Shown: positions 42,327-51,774 of the stretch, in pieces
How positions within the stretch are numbered: position 1 is the stretch's first letter
Layout of the letters: the number at the start of each line of letters is the position of its first letter
Source: Acidihalobacter_A sp037381185
GTDB taxonomy: Bacteria > Pseudomonadota > Gammaproteobacteria > DSM-5130 > Acidihalobacteraceae
Length of the DNA: 64,000 nt
Direction of reading: 5' to 3'
Assembly: GCF_037381185.1 (NCBI RefSeq)
Contig: NZ_JARRQY010000005.1
Location: 49,966-113,965 of the forward strand
Notes under the pieces: generated by a model
Databases searched by the model: none
What the model was told of the DNA's origin: nothing
What the model saw: only the letters and a program-made list of their open reading frames with translations
Position numbers and translations under genes: made by a program

Positions 42327-43949
42327 TCAGCGCTTGCGCTTGGCGACCTTGGGCGGCACTTCCGGCTCCAGGCTGCGCAGATAATCCTCGTAGCTGCCGC
42401 TGAAATCGGTCACGCCTTCGGGACTCAACTCGATAATGCGTGTGGCCAGCGAGGACACGAATTCACGGTCGTGGCTGACGAAGATCAGCGTACCCGGATA
42501 ATGTTCCAGCGCCAGGTTGAGCGACTCGATCGATTCCATATCCAGATGGTTGGTCGGCTCGTCCATCAGCAGAATGTTCGGGCGCTGCAGCATCAAGCGG
42601 CCGAACAGCATACGTCCCTGCTCGCCACCGGAGATGCAATTCGCCGGTTTCTTGATCTCGTCCTGCGAGAACAGCAGACGCCCCAGTACGCCGCGCAGCA
42701 CCTGCTCGTCGTCGCCCGGGCGGCGCCACTGCGCCAACCACTCGATCAGCGGCAATTTACTCTCGAAATCCGCGGCGTGGTCCTGGGCGTAATAGCCGAT
42801 GGCGGCGTTCTCGGCCCATTTGATCGTGCCCTCCTGGGGTTCGAGCTCACCCATCAGGGTACGCAGCAGCGTGCTCTTGCCGATGCCGTTGGGGCCGATG
42901 ATGGCGACGCGTTCGCCGGTATCCACGGCCAGGTTGAGCTTACTGAACAAAGGCTCGTCGCCGTAGCCCTGCACCAGCTTGCGCACTTCCAGCGCGCGGC
43001 GGTAAAGCTTCTTCTCCTGCTCGAAGCGGATGTACGGGCTCATGCGGCTCGAGGGCTTGATCTCATCGAGCTGGATCTTCTCGATCTGGCGCGCGCGCGA
43101 GGTCGCCTGCTTGGCCTTGGAGGCGTTGGCGGAGAAGCGATTGACGAATGACTGCAGCTCGGCGATCTGCGCCTTCTTCTTGGCGTTGTCGGCAATCATG
43201 CGCTCGCGCGCCTGGGTAGCGGCGGTCATGTACTCGTCGTAGTTGCCCGGGTACACGCTCAGCGTGCCGTAATCCATGTCGGCCATGTGCGTGCACACGC
43301 TGTTCAGGAAGTGGCGATCGTGCGAAATGATGATCATGGTGCTGGAACGGTCGTTGAGCACGCCTTCCAACCAGCGGATGGTGTTGATGTCGAGATTGTT
43401 GGTCGGCTCGTCGAGCAGCAATACGTCGGGGTCGGAGAACAGCGCCTGCGCCAGCAGCACGCGCAGCTTCCAACCCGGCGCGACCGCGCTCATCGGGCCT
43501 TCGTGCTGCTCCAGCGGAATACCCACCCCGAGCAACAGCTCGCCGGCGCGCGCTTCGGCGCTGTAACCATCGTATTCGGCGAAGGCCACCTCCAATTCGG
43601 CCGCACGCAAGCCGTCCTCCTCGGTCATCTCAGGCTTGGCATACACCGCGTCCCGCTCCTGCTTGGCGGCCCACAACTCGGCATGCCCCATGATGACGGT
43701 ATCGAGCACGCTGAACTTCTCGAAGGCGAACTGATCCTGGCGCAGCTTACCCAGTCGCAGGTTGGCTTCCAGCGAGACGTTGCCCGAAGTCGGTTCCAGA
43801 TCTCCGCCGAGGATCTTCATGAAGGTCGACTTGCCGGCGCCGTTGGCACCGATCAGGCCGTAGCGGTTGCCACCGCCGAACTTGACGGAAATGTCCTCGA
43901 ACAGCGGCTTGGAGCCGAACTGCATGGTAATGTTGGCCGTGGTGATCAC
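42327..43949 (-). CDS. ybiT: ABC-F family ATPase
   Basis: Soluble ribosome-associated ABC-F ATPase of 540 residues with no membrane domain. The sequence is strikingly close to E. coli YbiT throughout (QFGSKPLFEDISVKFGGGNR, LSPEGV near the end). Two ABC domains carry Walker A motifs GANGAGKST and GPNGIGKST, joined by a linker rich in KKKAQIAELQ and AKQATSRARQ. GTG at 43949 is the start: GGAG lies upstream and the E. coli protein begins at the equivalent position. The longer frame to 44060 runs into unrelated sequence. Role in translation of stalled or difficult messages is the family expectation. Confidence 0.95.
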   Translation of the reverse strand: MITTANITMQFGSKPLFEDISVKFGGGNRYGLIGANGAGKSTFMKILGGDLEPTSGNVSLEANLRLGKLRQDQFAFEKFSVLDTVIMGHAELWAAKQERDAVYAKPEMTEEDGLRAAELEVAFAEYDGYSAEARAGELLLGVGIPLEQHEGPMSAVAPGWKLRVLLAQALFSDPDVLLLDEPTNNLDINTIRWLEGVLNDRSSTMIIISHDRHFLNSVCTHMADMDYGTLSVYPGNYDEYMTAATQARERMIADNAKKKAQIAELQSFVNRFSANASKAKQATSRARQIEKIQLDEIKPSSRMSPYIRFEQEKKLYRRALEVRKLVQGYGDEPLFSKLNLAVDTGERVAIIGPNGIGKSTLLRTLMGELEPQEGTIKWAENAAIGYYAQDHAADFESKLPLIEWLAQWRRPGDDEQVLRGVLGRLLFSQDEIKKPANCISGGEQGRMLFGRLMLQRPNILLMDEPTNHLDMESIESLNLALEHYPGTLIFVSHDREFVSSLATRIIELSPEGVTDFSGSYEDYLRSLEPEVPPKVAKRKR

Positions 43950-44396
43950 GTGCGCGCTCCGGGATGCTTTGGTAGGGACACTCTGAGCAGGGCTTGGCAA
44001 CACTTGCGGTCGCCGGGCACAGAAGTTGTCCGCTTGTGCAAAAGGTGCGCATTGTCGCATGAGTGGGGGCTGGAAAGAACCGCTGCGGGCTTAGGGATGT
44101 CCTTTGGTGCCTTTGGGCAGCGTCTTGGTTAACGGTCGGAAGTGAATTGGCGTGTGCGATTTTGATCTTACGTGGCCGAGGGCGGCGTACCTGCTGGCTT
44201 GGGTGACCGGTTTCGGGCGCGATTCGAAGTGTGTGGTCTCGTTTGGTGATGCGATAGGTCTTTTCCCATTCTTCGTGGGCTTGGAGGCAAGTTGTGAATC
44301 GGCGGTTTTGATCTTGCGTGGGTGAAATGCACGAATCTGTTGGCCATCGCGGTCTGTTTCGTGCGCGATTCGATGCCTGGCGCATCTATCTGCTGA

Positions 44397-44987
44397 GGTG
44401 ACGCGCCCGAGTACCTTTCTTTGGACGCCCAAAGAAAGGTACGAAAGAAAGGCGCCCGAAAGGCCTTGTCCCTGACGGGCAGACCTCGAGCGCACACCCC
44501 GTCACGGGGCACCGCAAGCACTTGCCATCCTGGCAAAGCCTACTCGGGCGGCCTCCCTGCCGCCCGACCCCATGCCGGGGCGCACGCTCGAGGCAATGCC
44601 TAACGGGGATCGGGACGTCAAAACAGAACGCCTCCCAAACGCTTGGGCTACGCATTCGGCGATCGAAGCGTAGGTTGGGGTAAGCGAAGCGCACCCCAAC
44701 GCGGGCAGTGCAGATCATGTTGGGGTTCGCTGCACTCACCCCAACCTACGGCAGCCGTGTTTTGACGTTCGGTCCCCCTTGATCGCTTGCCTCGCGAACG
44801 CACGCCTGGGCGGGGATAGCTGACACGGATGTCAGCCAAGCAGCTCTTGGCCTGGATGGCCAATAGCTGCGGGCCCCGTTCAGGCGTGCGTTCGCGAGGT
44901 TGCCCGTCAGAGACAAGCGATCCGCGGGGCGCGTTTCTTTTGCATCTTTCTTTGCGCGGTCAAAGAAAGATGCTCGGGCGCGTCACC
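44397..44987. repeat. Mosaic intergenic repeat, copy C (591 bp)
   Basis: Bounded by GGTGACGCGCCCGAG at 44397-44411 and its perfect complement at 44973-44987. Each end has a perfect hairpin: 12 bp at 44412-44441 and 13 bp at 44942-44973, both with six-base loops. Contains the 82-bp palindromic unit at 44669-44750. Outer homology with repeated TTTTGATCTT-GCGTGG phrases runs from about 44130 to 45115. It lies upstream of ybiT and downstream of the GIY-YIG gene. No other feature was recognised in 43950-45157 besides the presumed ybiT promoter near 43960-44100. Confidence 0.85.
44669..44750. repeat. 82-bp REP-like palindromic unit in copy C
   Basis: Perfect 13-base inverted ends (44669-44681 with 44738-44750) and inner CACCCCAAC arms. 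The unit is exactly as long as that at 24656-24737 and sits at the equivalent position of the larger repeat, in the opposite orientation relative to the window. Confidence 0.82.
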
Positions 44988-45157
44988 GATTCAGAGCGAA
45001 CCCCCATGCGTCGAGTCGCGCCCGAAACAGGCCACCCAAGCCAGCAAGTACGCCGATTCCATCCACGCAAACTCAAAAATACCCGCCGTTGCTTTACTCC
45101 CGAGATCAAACCCGAGACTCAACCAGCGAATTTCAACAAAACAACCGCACAAACACC

Positions 45158-45466
45158 TCACACCTTTTCATCCCAACCGGCAACCAGCGCCCTCTTCTCC
45201 CCGGCCCTTAACCGCTTGATCTCAACCTCCCGCCGCGACGCGGCGCTGCGATCCGCCTGCGGCTCGGCATAGGCCAGCCGCACCGGCCGCCGCGCCCGCG
45301 TGCAGCGGGCTCCGCCCGCAAGCTCGCCGTTGTGCTGCGCAAGCCGGCGTCGGACATCGGTGGTAATGCCGGTGTACAGCGTGCCGTCGGCGCATTCGAG
45401 CACGTAGACCCACCACGGGAAATCGAAGGATCGGTGCTCGCAGTTGTCAGGCAAGGATATCGGCAT
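45158..45466 (-). CDS. GIY-YIG nuclease-superfamily protein (UPF0213/YhbQ-like)
   Basis: A 102-residue single-domain GIY-YIG protein. The signature lies in WWVYVLECADGTLYTGITTDVRRRLAQHNG (read in two parts: WWVYVLECADGTLYTGI and TTDVRRRLAQH), with a later SRREVEIKRL helix. Members of this group are small putative structure-specific nucleases of unsettled function. ATG 45466 is used because the domain starts within a few residues and the length fits the family; a frame to 45520 exists. It lies 173 bp downstream of rbsC on the same strand. Confidence 0.85.
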   Translation of the reverse strand: MPISLPDNCEHRSFDFPWWVYVLECADGTLYTGITTDVRRRLAQHNGELAGGARCTRARRPVRLAYAEPQADRSAASRREVEIKRLRAGEKRALVAGWDEKV

Positions 45467-45638
45467 CCTGAAAGTTGGACCGGCGTCCCGGTCCGCACGC
45501 CGTTCCGGAACGGCGTTCAATATACGGGAACAAAACCGATGCGGGCGAGAGCGTGCCGACGCACGCTGCGCCCGGCGACAGATACGTCGCCGCCGCCGCC
45601 GAGCGCCCGCTCACTTTGCCCGACCCGACCGGGCAGCC

Positions 45639-46631
45639 TCACACCGCACTGTCGTGGCGGCGCTTGAGGTAGTCGAGCATGACTGCCAGCAGGATGACGA
45701 AGCCCTGCACCAATTCGGTGTAGTACGGCGACACGTTGAGCAGGACCAGACCATCGAGAATCGTCGATATCAGCAACGCTCCCATGACCGCGCCCCACAC
45801 CGAACCCCGCCCACCGAACAGGCTGACACCGCCGATGACCACGGCCGCGATCGCGGTCAGTTCATCGCCGCGGCCGGCGTTGGGGTCGGCACTGCTGAGC
45901 TGGGCCGCAAAAATGATTCCAGCCACACCGCTGCACAGGCCACTGAAGGCATAGGCAAGCGTGCGCAGGCGACGTACGCGGATGCCGGAACGATAGGCGG
46001 CGATGCGGTTCCCGCCCACGGCGTACAGATGTCGCCCCGAAGCGGTCTTGGATAGCCACCCCCACGCCCCCAACACGATGGCCACCGCAATCCAGACCTG
46101 CGCCGGAATCTGCAACAGCCTCGCCTGCCCCAGCGCGTTGAAGCCGTCCGCGGCGATTCCGATCGGATTGCCCTGGGTCACGATCAGAGTCAGACTGGTG
46201 AAGATCGACAGACCGGCCAGCGTGGCAATGAAGTCAGTGACCCGCAGATAGTTGACCGCGACGCCTTGCAACGCGCCGACCGCAGTAGTCGAAGCCAGAG
46301 CCACCGCCAGAGCCAGCGGCCACGGCAGCCCCATGGCACTCATCAGCGCAGCAGCGACCGCTCCGCTCAGGCCCGCCATCGCGCCAACTGAAAGGTCGAT
46401 GCCCGCGACCAGCACGACGACCAATTCGCCGACCGCCATGATCACGAACGGCGCACTCTGCACCAGGATGCTGAACAGATTAGCCGAGGTCAGAAAGTAA
46501 GGCGTCGCCAGCGCCAGACCGATCACCAGCAGTGCGAAACCGATGAGCACGCCATTGTTGATGGCGATCCGACTCAGGCTCTTCAGCCGGACGCCGCGCT
46601 CGGCGCCCGCTGCATTCGTCTCGAGCGTCAT
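45639..46631 (-). CDS. rbsC: Ribose-type ABC transporter permease
   Basis: Inner-membrane permease of 330 residues of the CUT2 family (RbsC/XylH/AraH). About eight to ten hydrophobic segments, with ELVVVLVAGIDLSVGAMAGLSG and GSVWGAVMGALLISTILDGLVLLNV as recognisable family phrases. It overlaps the ATPase gene by four bases (ATGA). It forms a homodimeric channel in the family. The 3' side lies 173 bp from the GIY-YIG gene with only a weak hairpin near 45617-45635. Confidence 0.9.
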   Translation of the reverse strand: MTLETNAAGAERGVRLKSLSRIAINNGVLIGFALLVIGLALATPYFLTSANLFSILVQSAPFVIMAVGELVVVLVAGIDLSVGAMAGLSGAVAAALMSAMGLPWPLALAVALASTTAVGALQGVAVNYLRVTDFIATLAGLSIFTSLTLIVTQGNPIGIAADGFNALGQARLLQIPAQVWIAVAIVLGAWGWLSKTASGRHLYAVGGNRIAAYRSGIRVRRLRTLAYAFSGLCSGVAGIIFAAQLSSADPNAGRGDELTAIAAVVIGGVSLFGGRGSVWGAVMGALLISTILDGLVLLNVSPYYTELVQGFVILLAVMLDYLKRRHDSAV

Positions 46632-47422
46632 GATTTGCCCTGCCTCCCGAACAGCATGGAACGAACCACCGCATCCTCGCCCAGTTCCTCCGGCGAGCCT
46701 TCCAGCGCCTTGCCACCGCGGGTGAGCACGACGATGCGATTGGCCACGCGCCAGACGTCGGCCATGGTGTGTGTGATGAGAATGACAGCGACGCCGCTCG
46801 CGGCCAGCGTGGTGATGAGTTCGAGGATGGCTTCGTGCTCTCCGACCCCGACGGCCGCGGTAGGTTCATCCATGATCACCAGTTTGGCCTTCCAATACAC
46901 GGCTCTGGCCACGGCCACGGCCTGGCGCTGACCGCCGGAGAGTTCGCCCACTGCCTGTCCCAGATCGGGAATATGTATACCCAGGCGATCGAGCGCCTGC
47001 GCCGCCTCACGGCGCATCCTCGCATCATCGAGCACGGGCAGCCCGATACGACTGCGGCGCATCTCGCGTCCGAGGAAAATATTGGCGCTCACGTCCAGGT
47101 TCTCGGCCAGGGCGAGATCCTGATAAATGGTCTCGATGCCGAGTTCGCGGGCATGCCGGGGATCGAACTGGCACACGGGCTGATCGCCGAAGGTCATGCT
47201 GCCGCCGCTGGGCGGATGCGCTCCGGCGATCACCTTGATCAAGGTCGATTTCCCCGCGCCGTTGTCTCCCAACAACGCCACGACCTCGCCGGGATACACA
47301 TCGAGATCGATGCCCTTGAGCGCTTCGACGGCCCCGAAGCGCTTGCCGATCCCGCGCAGGCTGAGCAGCGCGGGGGCCCCCGAAGGGGCCTCCCGCTGCA
47401 CCGATGCAGTTCGCGTCTGCAC
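46628..47422 (-). CDS. rbsA: Ribose-type ABC transporter ATPase, single-domain form
   Basis: ATPase of 264 residues with one nucleotide-binding domain: Walker A GDNGAGKST, signature LSGGQRQAVAVARA, Walker B LVIMDEPTAAVG, switch His in ILITHTMAD. E. coli RbsA has two fused domains and about 500 residues, so this is the FrcA-like half-size form and must act as a homodimer. The gene is complete, not truncated: its stop overlaps rbsC and its GTG start (47422) directly follows the rbsB stop. It may transport fructose or another sugar; ribose is preferred because rbsK and rbsR are adjacent. Confidence 0.85.
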   Translation of the reverse strand: MQTRTASVQREAPSGAPALLSLRGIGKRFGAVEALKGIDLDVYPGEVVALLGDNGAGKSTLIKVIAGAHPPSGGSMTFGDQPVCQFDPRHARELGIETIYQDLALAENLDVSANIFLGREMRRSRIGLPVLDDARMRREAAQALDRLGIHIPDLGQAVGELSGGQRQAVAVARAVYWKAKLVIMDEPTAAVGVGEHEAILELITTLAASGVAVILITHTMADVWRVANRIVVLTRGGKALEGSPEELGEDAVVRSMLFGRQGKS

Positions 47423-47426
47423 CGCT

Positions 47427-48341
47427 TTATTTCCCGGAGATATACATCTGCAGGGGCACGGCCACAAAGGGCACGCCGCTGTGCAGATATTGATAGCCGG
47501 CCATCACGCCGAGTTTGCTCATCAGCGCGGGCTGCTGCGCCACGTCCAGCGTGATCTCGCCCTTCTTGACCGCGGCGAGGCCATCCGGTGTACCGTCGAT
47601 ACTGACCACGGCCACGCCGGCAGCGCGATTGGACGCATGCAAGGCCCGGATTGCACCCAGAGCCATTTCGTCGTTTTCGGCGAACACCGCTTTCAGACCG
47701 GTCGGATGGGCGATCAGAATGTTGCGCATGACATCCAGGCCCTGCTGGCGATTGAAGTTGGCGGTCTGCTTGGCCACCACCTTGATGCCCGGATGCGCCT
47801 TGAGCGCCTCGTTGCAACCTCGGGTACGCTCATTGGTTGCCGACGCGCCGGGGACGCCGAGCAGAATGGCGATATCCCCCTTGCCGCCCAGGTGCTTGGC
47901 GATGAAGTTACAGGCCGTGGCACCCGCCTCGACGTTGTCCGAGGCAAAGAAATCCAGCGCCTTGCCCTTGTTCGTGCGCCGGTCGAGGAAGATGACCGGC
48001 ACCCCGGCACGGTTGGCCTCCTGCACCGCCGGCCCCATGGCCGTCGCGCTGGTGGGATTGATCAGCAGCATGTCGACCTTGCGCGCGATCGCGGTACGCA
48101 CCTGATTGGCCTGGGTGGTCGAGTTGTTGTTCGCATTGAGCACCAGCAGCTTGACGCCCAGCCGGTCCGCCTCGGCCTGGGCACTGTTCTTCATTGCCAC
48201 GAAATAGGGGTTGTTGAGCGTCGACAGCAGCAGGGCGAAGGTGTACTGCTGCGCCGCGGATGCGGCCATCGGGACCGCGCCGAGAACGAATGCGGCCGCG
48301 AACAGGAAGCCGCGGATGAATCTGCGTTGTTGATTTTTCAT
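47427..48341 (-). CDS. rbsB: Ribose-type periplasmic binding protein
   Basis: Solute-binding protein of 304 residues of the RbsB/LacI-like periplasmic family. A Sec signal peptide covers about residues 1-29 (basic QQRR, hydrophobic core, ASA). The mature part has LSTLNNPYFVAMKNSAQAEA, the sugar-binding FLDRRTN and DNVEAGATA segments and FAENDEMALGAI. AGGAG precedes the ATG at 48341. It starts the transport part of the operon after a 145-bp gap from rbsK, in which GGGGCATCGCCCC (about 48359-48371) forms a small hairpin. Confidence 0.9.
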   Translation of the reverse strand: MKNQQRRFIRGFLFAAAFVLGAVPMAASAAQQYTFALLLSTLNNPYFVAMKNSAQAEADRLGVKLLVLNANNNSTTQANQVRTAIARKVDMLLINPTSATAMGPAVQEANRAGVPVIFLDRRTNKGKALDFFASDNVEAGATACNFIAKHLGGKGDIAILLGVPGASATNERTRGCNEALKAHPGIKVVAKQTANFNRQQGLDVMRNILIAHPTGLKAVFAENDEMALGAIRALHASNRAAGVAVVSIDGTPDGLAAVKKGEITLDVAQQPALMSKLGVMAGYQYLHSGVPFVAVPLQMYISGK

Positions 48342-48486
48342 GGGTACTCCTCCCGATTTCGGGGCATCGCCCCGGTGTTATGGACAACATCGAACAAGGG
48401 CTTGGGTATGATCCATACGCACCACATGCCTTGTATTTCACGTCTCCTGTCCGCAGTTCGACGTATCCTCAATCAGCTCCGGCGCC

Positions 48487-49380
48487 TCAGATCGAAGCGA
48501 AACGCCGCAGCTCGTTCAAATCCGGCAGCGAGGGCTGTGCACCCGCGCGCGTGGCAGTGAGCGCGCCAGCCGCATTGGCCAGTTTCATCGCCTGCTCCAA
48601 CGGCTCATTCTCGGACAGCGCCCATACGAGGGTGCCGACGAAGGAGTCGCCGCAGGCCGTCGTGTCCACCACCGCAACGGTATAGGCCTCGACCTGACCA
48701 CTGCCTGCAGGAGCGGCCCACACTGCCCCCCTGTCGCCAAGCGTCACGATGGTGGTGGAATCCGCCCCACGCAAACGCTCCGCCGCCTGCAGCGCCTGCT
48801 CGAAATCGGCCGGCGCCGGTCCACCCAGCAACTCCCCGGCTTCGGTTTCGTTCACCACCAGATAATCGAGCGCCTCGAGCAGCTCAGCCGGCAGGACCGT
48901 CGCCGGCGCCGCGTTGAGCACGACGCGTCCACCGCCGTTGCGCACCCGGCTGGCGGCCATGCGTACCGTGTCCAAGGGCACTTCGAGCTGCATCAGCAAC
49001 CAGTCGGTGCGCTCGAGATCAGACGGCAGTCGCGCCGACGTCAGCACGGCGTTGGCTCCGGGCGAGACCACGATACGGTTCTGCCCGTCCTGATCCACCG
49101 TGATGAAGGCCGCGCCGGTCGGCTGCGTCACGCGCTGCAGGTTGTCGAGGATCAGCCCCTCGCCGCGCAACGTGCCGTACAGCGTGTCTCCGTAGGCATC
49201 GCGTCCCAGGCAGCCGATCATCTCGACCGCCGCTCCCAGGCGTGCCGCGGCCACGGCCTGGTTCGCGCCCTTGCCGCCCGGATGCAGCCGGTAGTCGGAA
49301 CCGAGCACGGTTTCTCCGGCTTCCGGCGCCCGCTCGACCTCGACCACCACATCCATGTTGATGCTACCCACCACCTTCAT
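48487..49380 (-). CDS. rbsK: Ribokinase
   Basis: PfkB-family kinase of 297 residues that phosphorylates D-ribose to ribose 5-phosphate in the cytosol. Motifs: VVGSINMDVVVEV at the start, HPGGKGANQAVAAARLGA (sugar-binding glycines) near 34-51, and the C-terminal DTTACGDSFVGTL with the catalytic Asp and anion hole. VNETEAG is also present. The ATG at 49380 overlaps the rbsR stop by four bases, so kinase and regulator are translationally coupled. Confidence 0.92.
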   Translation of the reverse strand: MKVVGSINMDVVVEVERAPEAGETVLGSDYRLHPGGKGANQAVAAARLGAAVEMIGCLGRDAYGDTLYGTLRGEGLILDNLQRVTQPTGAAFITVDQDGQNRIVVSPGANAVLTSARLPSDLERTDWLLMQLEVPLDTVRMAASRVRNGGGRVVLNAAPATVLPAELLEALDYLVVNETEAGELLGGPAPADFEQALQAAERLRGADSTTIVTLGDRGAVWAAPAGSGQVEAYTVAVVDTTACGDSFVGTLVWALSENEPLEQAMKLANAAGALTATRAGAQPSLPDLNELRRFASI

Positions 49381-50366
49381 ATCGCTGCAGCCTCCTGTTC
49401 CAAAGCGATGACTGAACCTCTTTCGACGTATTCGACCGGCAGTACCAGATGAGTCGGTTCGCCCCCCTGCCCGGCCAGGCGACGGTGCAGCAGTTCGACT
49501 GCGCGGCGGCCGATGGCCCGTACGGGCTGGCGCACCGTACTCAGCGGGGGTTCGACGATCGCCGCCCAGGGAATATCGTCGAATCCGATCAGCGACACGT
49601 CCTGCGGCACGCGTCGCCCGTGTGCCTTCAAGGCTTTCAATGCCCCAATGGCCACTGCGTCGTTGGCGGCGATGACCAGTGTCACGCGCGTATCCGCCAA
49701 CCGCTCGACAGCCTCCGGCGGCAATTGCATAGAAAAAGGTACTTCCAGAATCCACTCGGGGCGTTTCTCACCCAGCGCCTCACACAATGCCTCTCGGCGC
49801 GAACAGGCGCTGATCGAGTCGGCCGGGCCGGCGAGCAGGCCAATGCAGCGATGTCCGAGTTCGTTCGCCAGCCTCGCCTGCAGACGCCCGCCAGCGCGAT
49901 GATCGGAGCTGACGCTGTCAAAGGCGGCAAGCTCCGGGCCAACCCTGTCGATGATCACGGCGGGGCGGTGAGGACGGTATACGGGATGTAGTGCCTCGGG
50001 AATCCATACGACGCCGTCGACACGCTGTTCGAGCGCGGCAAGTGCCTGGGACTCACTATCGTAGTCGGCACCGGACTCGCTCAGCATCAGTCCGTAACCG
50101 AGCCGCCGCGCGGTCTCCGCCACCGCCTGCGCCAGCGAGGGGAAAAAGGGATTGGTCAAATCGGGCAGCAACAGACCCAACACACGATGGCGTCCCGTGC
50201 GCAGGGTGCGCGCCGGCTGGCTCAGTCGATAACCCAAGGCTTCGACAGCGGCTTCGACCCGCTCCCGCGTGCCCTCCGCGACCGTCTTGGTCCCGTTGAG
50301 CACATGGGACACCGTTGCCGTCGAAACGCCCGCGACTCTGGCTACGTCCTTCAAGGTGACGCGCAT
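49377..50366 (-). CDS. rbsR: LacI-family repressor of the ribose operon
   Basis: Transcriptional repressor of 329 residues. The N-terminal HTH and hinge (MRVTLKDVARVAGVSTATVS, HVLNGTKTVAEGTRERV, LRTGRHRVLGLLLPDLTN) lead into a sugar-binding core with periplasmic-binding-protein fold. It is the first gene of the rbsR-rbsK unit, with a 14-bp perfect palindrome centred on CG 15 bases upstream of its ATG, indicating autoregulation. The effector is presumably ribose or a phosphate of it. Confidence 0.9.
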   Translation of the reverse strand: MRVTLKDVARVAGVSTATVSHVLNGTKTVAEGTRERVEAAVEALGYRLSQPARTLRTGRHRVLGLLLPDLTNPFFPSLAQAVAETARRLGYGLMLSESGADYDSESQALAALEQRVDGVVWIPEALHPVYRPHRPAVIIDRVGPELAAFDSVSSDHRAGGRLQARLANELGHRCIGLLAGPADSISACSRREALCEALGEKRPEWILEVPFSMQLPPEAVERLADTRVTLVIAANDAVAIGALKALKAHGRRVPQDVSLIGFDDIPWAAIVEPPLSTVRQPVRAIGRRAVELLHRRLAGQGGEPTHLVLPVEYVERGSVIALEQEAAAI

Positions 50367-50380
50367 TACATGCCTAAAAG

Positions 50381-50394
50381 GTTAATCGATTAAC
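50381..50394 (-). promoter_or_regulatory. LacI-type operator upstream of rbsR
   Basis: The perfect palindrome GTTAATCGATTAAC with central CG has the form bound by LacI-family regulators. On the minus strand it lies directly after a TATTAT -10 element (complement of 50399-50404) with a weak -35 TTGCTT 16 bases before it, so bound repressor would block initiation. No second copy was found in front of rbsB. Confidence 0.72.
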
Positions 50395-50426
50395 TCGCAT
50401 AATAGATCATGGCGTACGGAAAGCAA

Positions 50427-50453
50427 GGCGGACTTCCCACATTGAAGTCCGCC
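50427..50453 (-). terminator. Rho-independent-like terminator after purA
   Basis: A perfect 10-bp stem GGCGGACTTC (50427-50436) and GAAGTCCGCC (50444-50453) with a seven-base loop lies 26 bases after the purA stop on the minus strand. It is followed by TTGCTTTCC, a weak T-rich tail. The tail overlaps the proposed rbsR -35. Confidence 0.7.
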
Positions 50454-50478
50454 ATACGGGACAGCGGTATTTCCGGCT

Positions 50479-51774
50479 TCAGCCGGCCAGCGGCTGGCGC
50501 AGAATGACGTTCTGATTGCGATCCGGACCGGTGGAAACCATATCGATAGGCGCCTCGACCAGAGACTCGATGCGGGCGAGGTAGTCCTTGGCCTCCTTGG
50601 GCAGTGCATCGTAGTCGGTGATGCCCACGGTGGAACTCTGCCAACCCGGCATTTCCTCGTAAACGGGCTCGCAGATGGCCAGCGCCTCGGCGGCACCGGG
50701 CGACAGGTCGTAGTCCAGCTCCCCGGCACGATAGCCGACGCAGATGCGCAGGGTCTCCAGTCCGTCCAGCACGTCCAGCTTGGTCATGCACAGCCCGGAG
50801 ATGCTGTTGAGCTGAATCGCACGACGTAGCGCCACGGCATCGAACCACCCGCAGCGGCGGGCGCGACCCGTCGTGGCGCCGAACTCGTGACCACGGCGGG
50901 CGAGATGCTCGCCCATCTCGTCGATCAGCTCAGTCGGGAACGGCCCCGCTCCGACACGCGTGGTGTAGGCCTTGGTGATGCCTAGCACATAGTCCAACGC
51001 GAGCGGCCCGACGCCGGTGCCGGTGGAGGCTCCGCCGGCCGTGGTGTTGGACGAGGTCACGAAAGGATAGGTGCCGTGATCGATGTCGAGCAACGAACCC
51101 TGGGCCCCCTCGAACAGCACGTTGCGGCCCTCGGCTCGCAACTCGGCCAGCCGGCGGGACACGTCCGTGACCATCGGTGCGATGACTTCGGCATGCGCCA
51201 TGGACTCGTCGAGAATGCGCTGGAAGTCCAGCGGCTCGGCACGGAAGTAGTTCTTGAGCACGAAGTTGTGGAAGTCCAGCACCTCGCCGAGCTTGGCGGC
51301 GAAACGCTCGCGGTGGAACAGATCGGCCACGCGCAGACCGCGGCGCGCGACCTTGTCCTCGTAGGCCGGACCGATGCCGCGCCCGGTGGTGCCGATGGCC
51401 GAAGCGCCGCGAGCCTGCTCGCGGGCCAGATCCAGCGCTACGTGATACGGCAGGATCAGCTGAGTCGCATCGGAGATGCGCAGCCGCTCCGTGACCGGCA
51501 CGCCGCGCTCCTCCAGCATGTGCATTTCCTCGAGCAGCGCCGCAGGCGAGAGCACCACGCCATTGCCGATGAGGCATTCCACCCCTTCGCGCAGGATGCC
51601 GGAAGGGATGAGGTGGAGGACGGTCTTCTCGCCGTCGATGACCAGCGTATGGCCGGCATTGTGCCCGCCCTGAAAACGCACCACCGCAGCGACCTGTTCG
51701 GTGAGAAGGTCGACAATCTTGCCCTTGCCTTCGTCACCCCATTGGCTACCCAAAACGACAACGAACTTGCCCAT
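50479..51774 (-). CDS. purA: Adenylosuccinate synthetase
   Basis: Converts IMP and aspartate with GTP to adenylosuccinate, the first step to AMP. The 431 residues agree with the family. Visible are GSQWGDEGKGKIVD with the catalytic Asp, FQGGHNAGHT with catalytic His, the STGTGVGPLALD region and the ATTGRARRCGWFD loop. The ATG at 51774 has GGAAG upstream and overlaps the hisZ stop by one base. It is followed by a hairpin terminator. Confidence 0.97.
   Translation of the reverse strand: MGKFVVVLGSQWGDEGKGKIVDLLTEQVAAVVRFQGGHNAGHTLVIDGEKTVLHLIPSGILREGVECLIGNGVVLSPAALLEEMHMLEERGVPVTERLRISDATQLILPYHVALDLAREQARGASAIGTTGRGIGPAYEDKVARRGLRVADLFHRERFAAKLGEVLDFHNFVLKNYFRAEPLDFQRILDESMAHAEVIAPMVTDVSRRLAELRAEGRNVLFEGAQGSLLDIDHGTYPFVTSSNTTAGGASTGTGVGPLALDYVLGITKAYTTRVGAGPFPTELIDEMGEHLARRGHEFGATTGRARRCGWFDAVALRRAIQLNSISGLCMTKLDVLDGLETLRICVGYRAGELDYDLSPGAAEALAICEPVYEEMPGWQSSTVGITDYDALPKEAKDYLARIESLVEAPIDMVSTGPDRNQNVILRQPLAG

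Noticed and set aside
46628..47422. Truncated rbsA pseudogene
   Set aside because: All ATPase motifs are intact and both ends overlap or abut neighbouring genes exactly, so it is a natural single-domain form.
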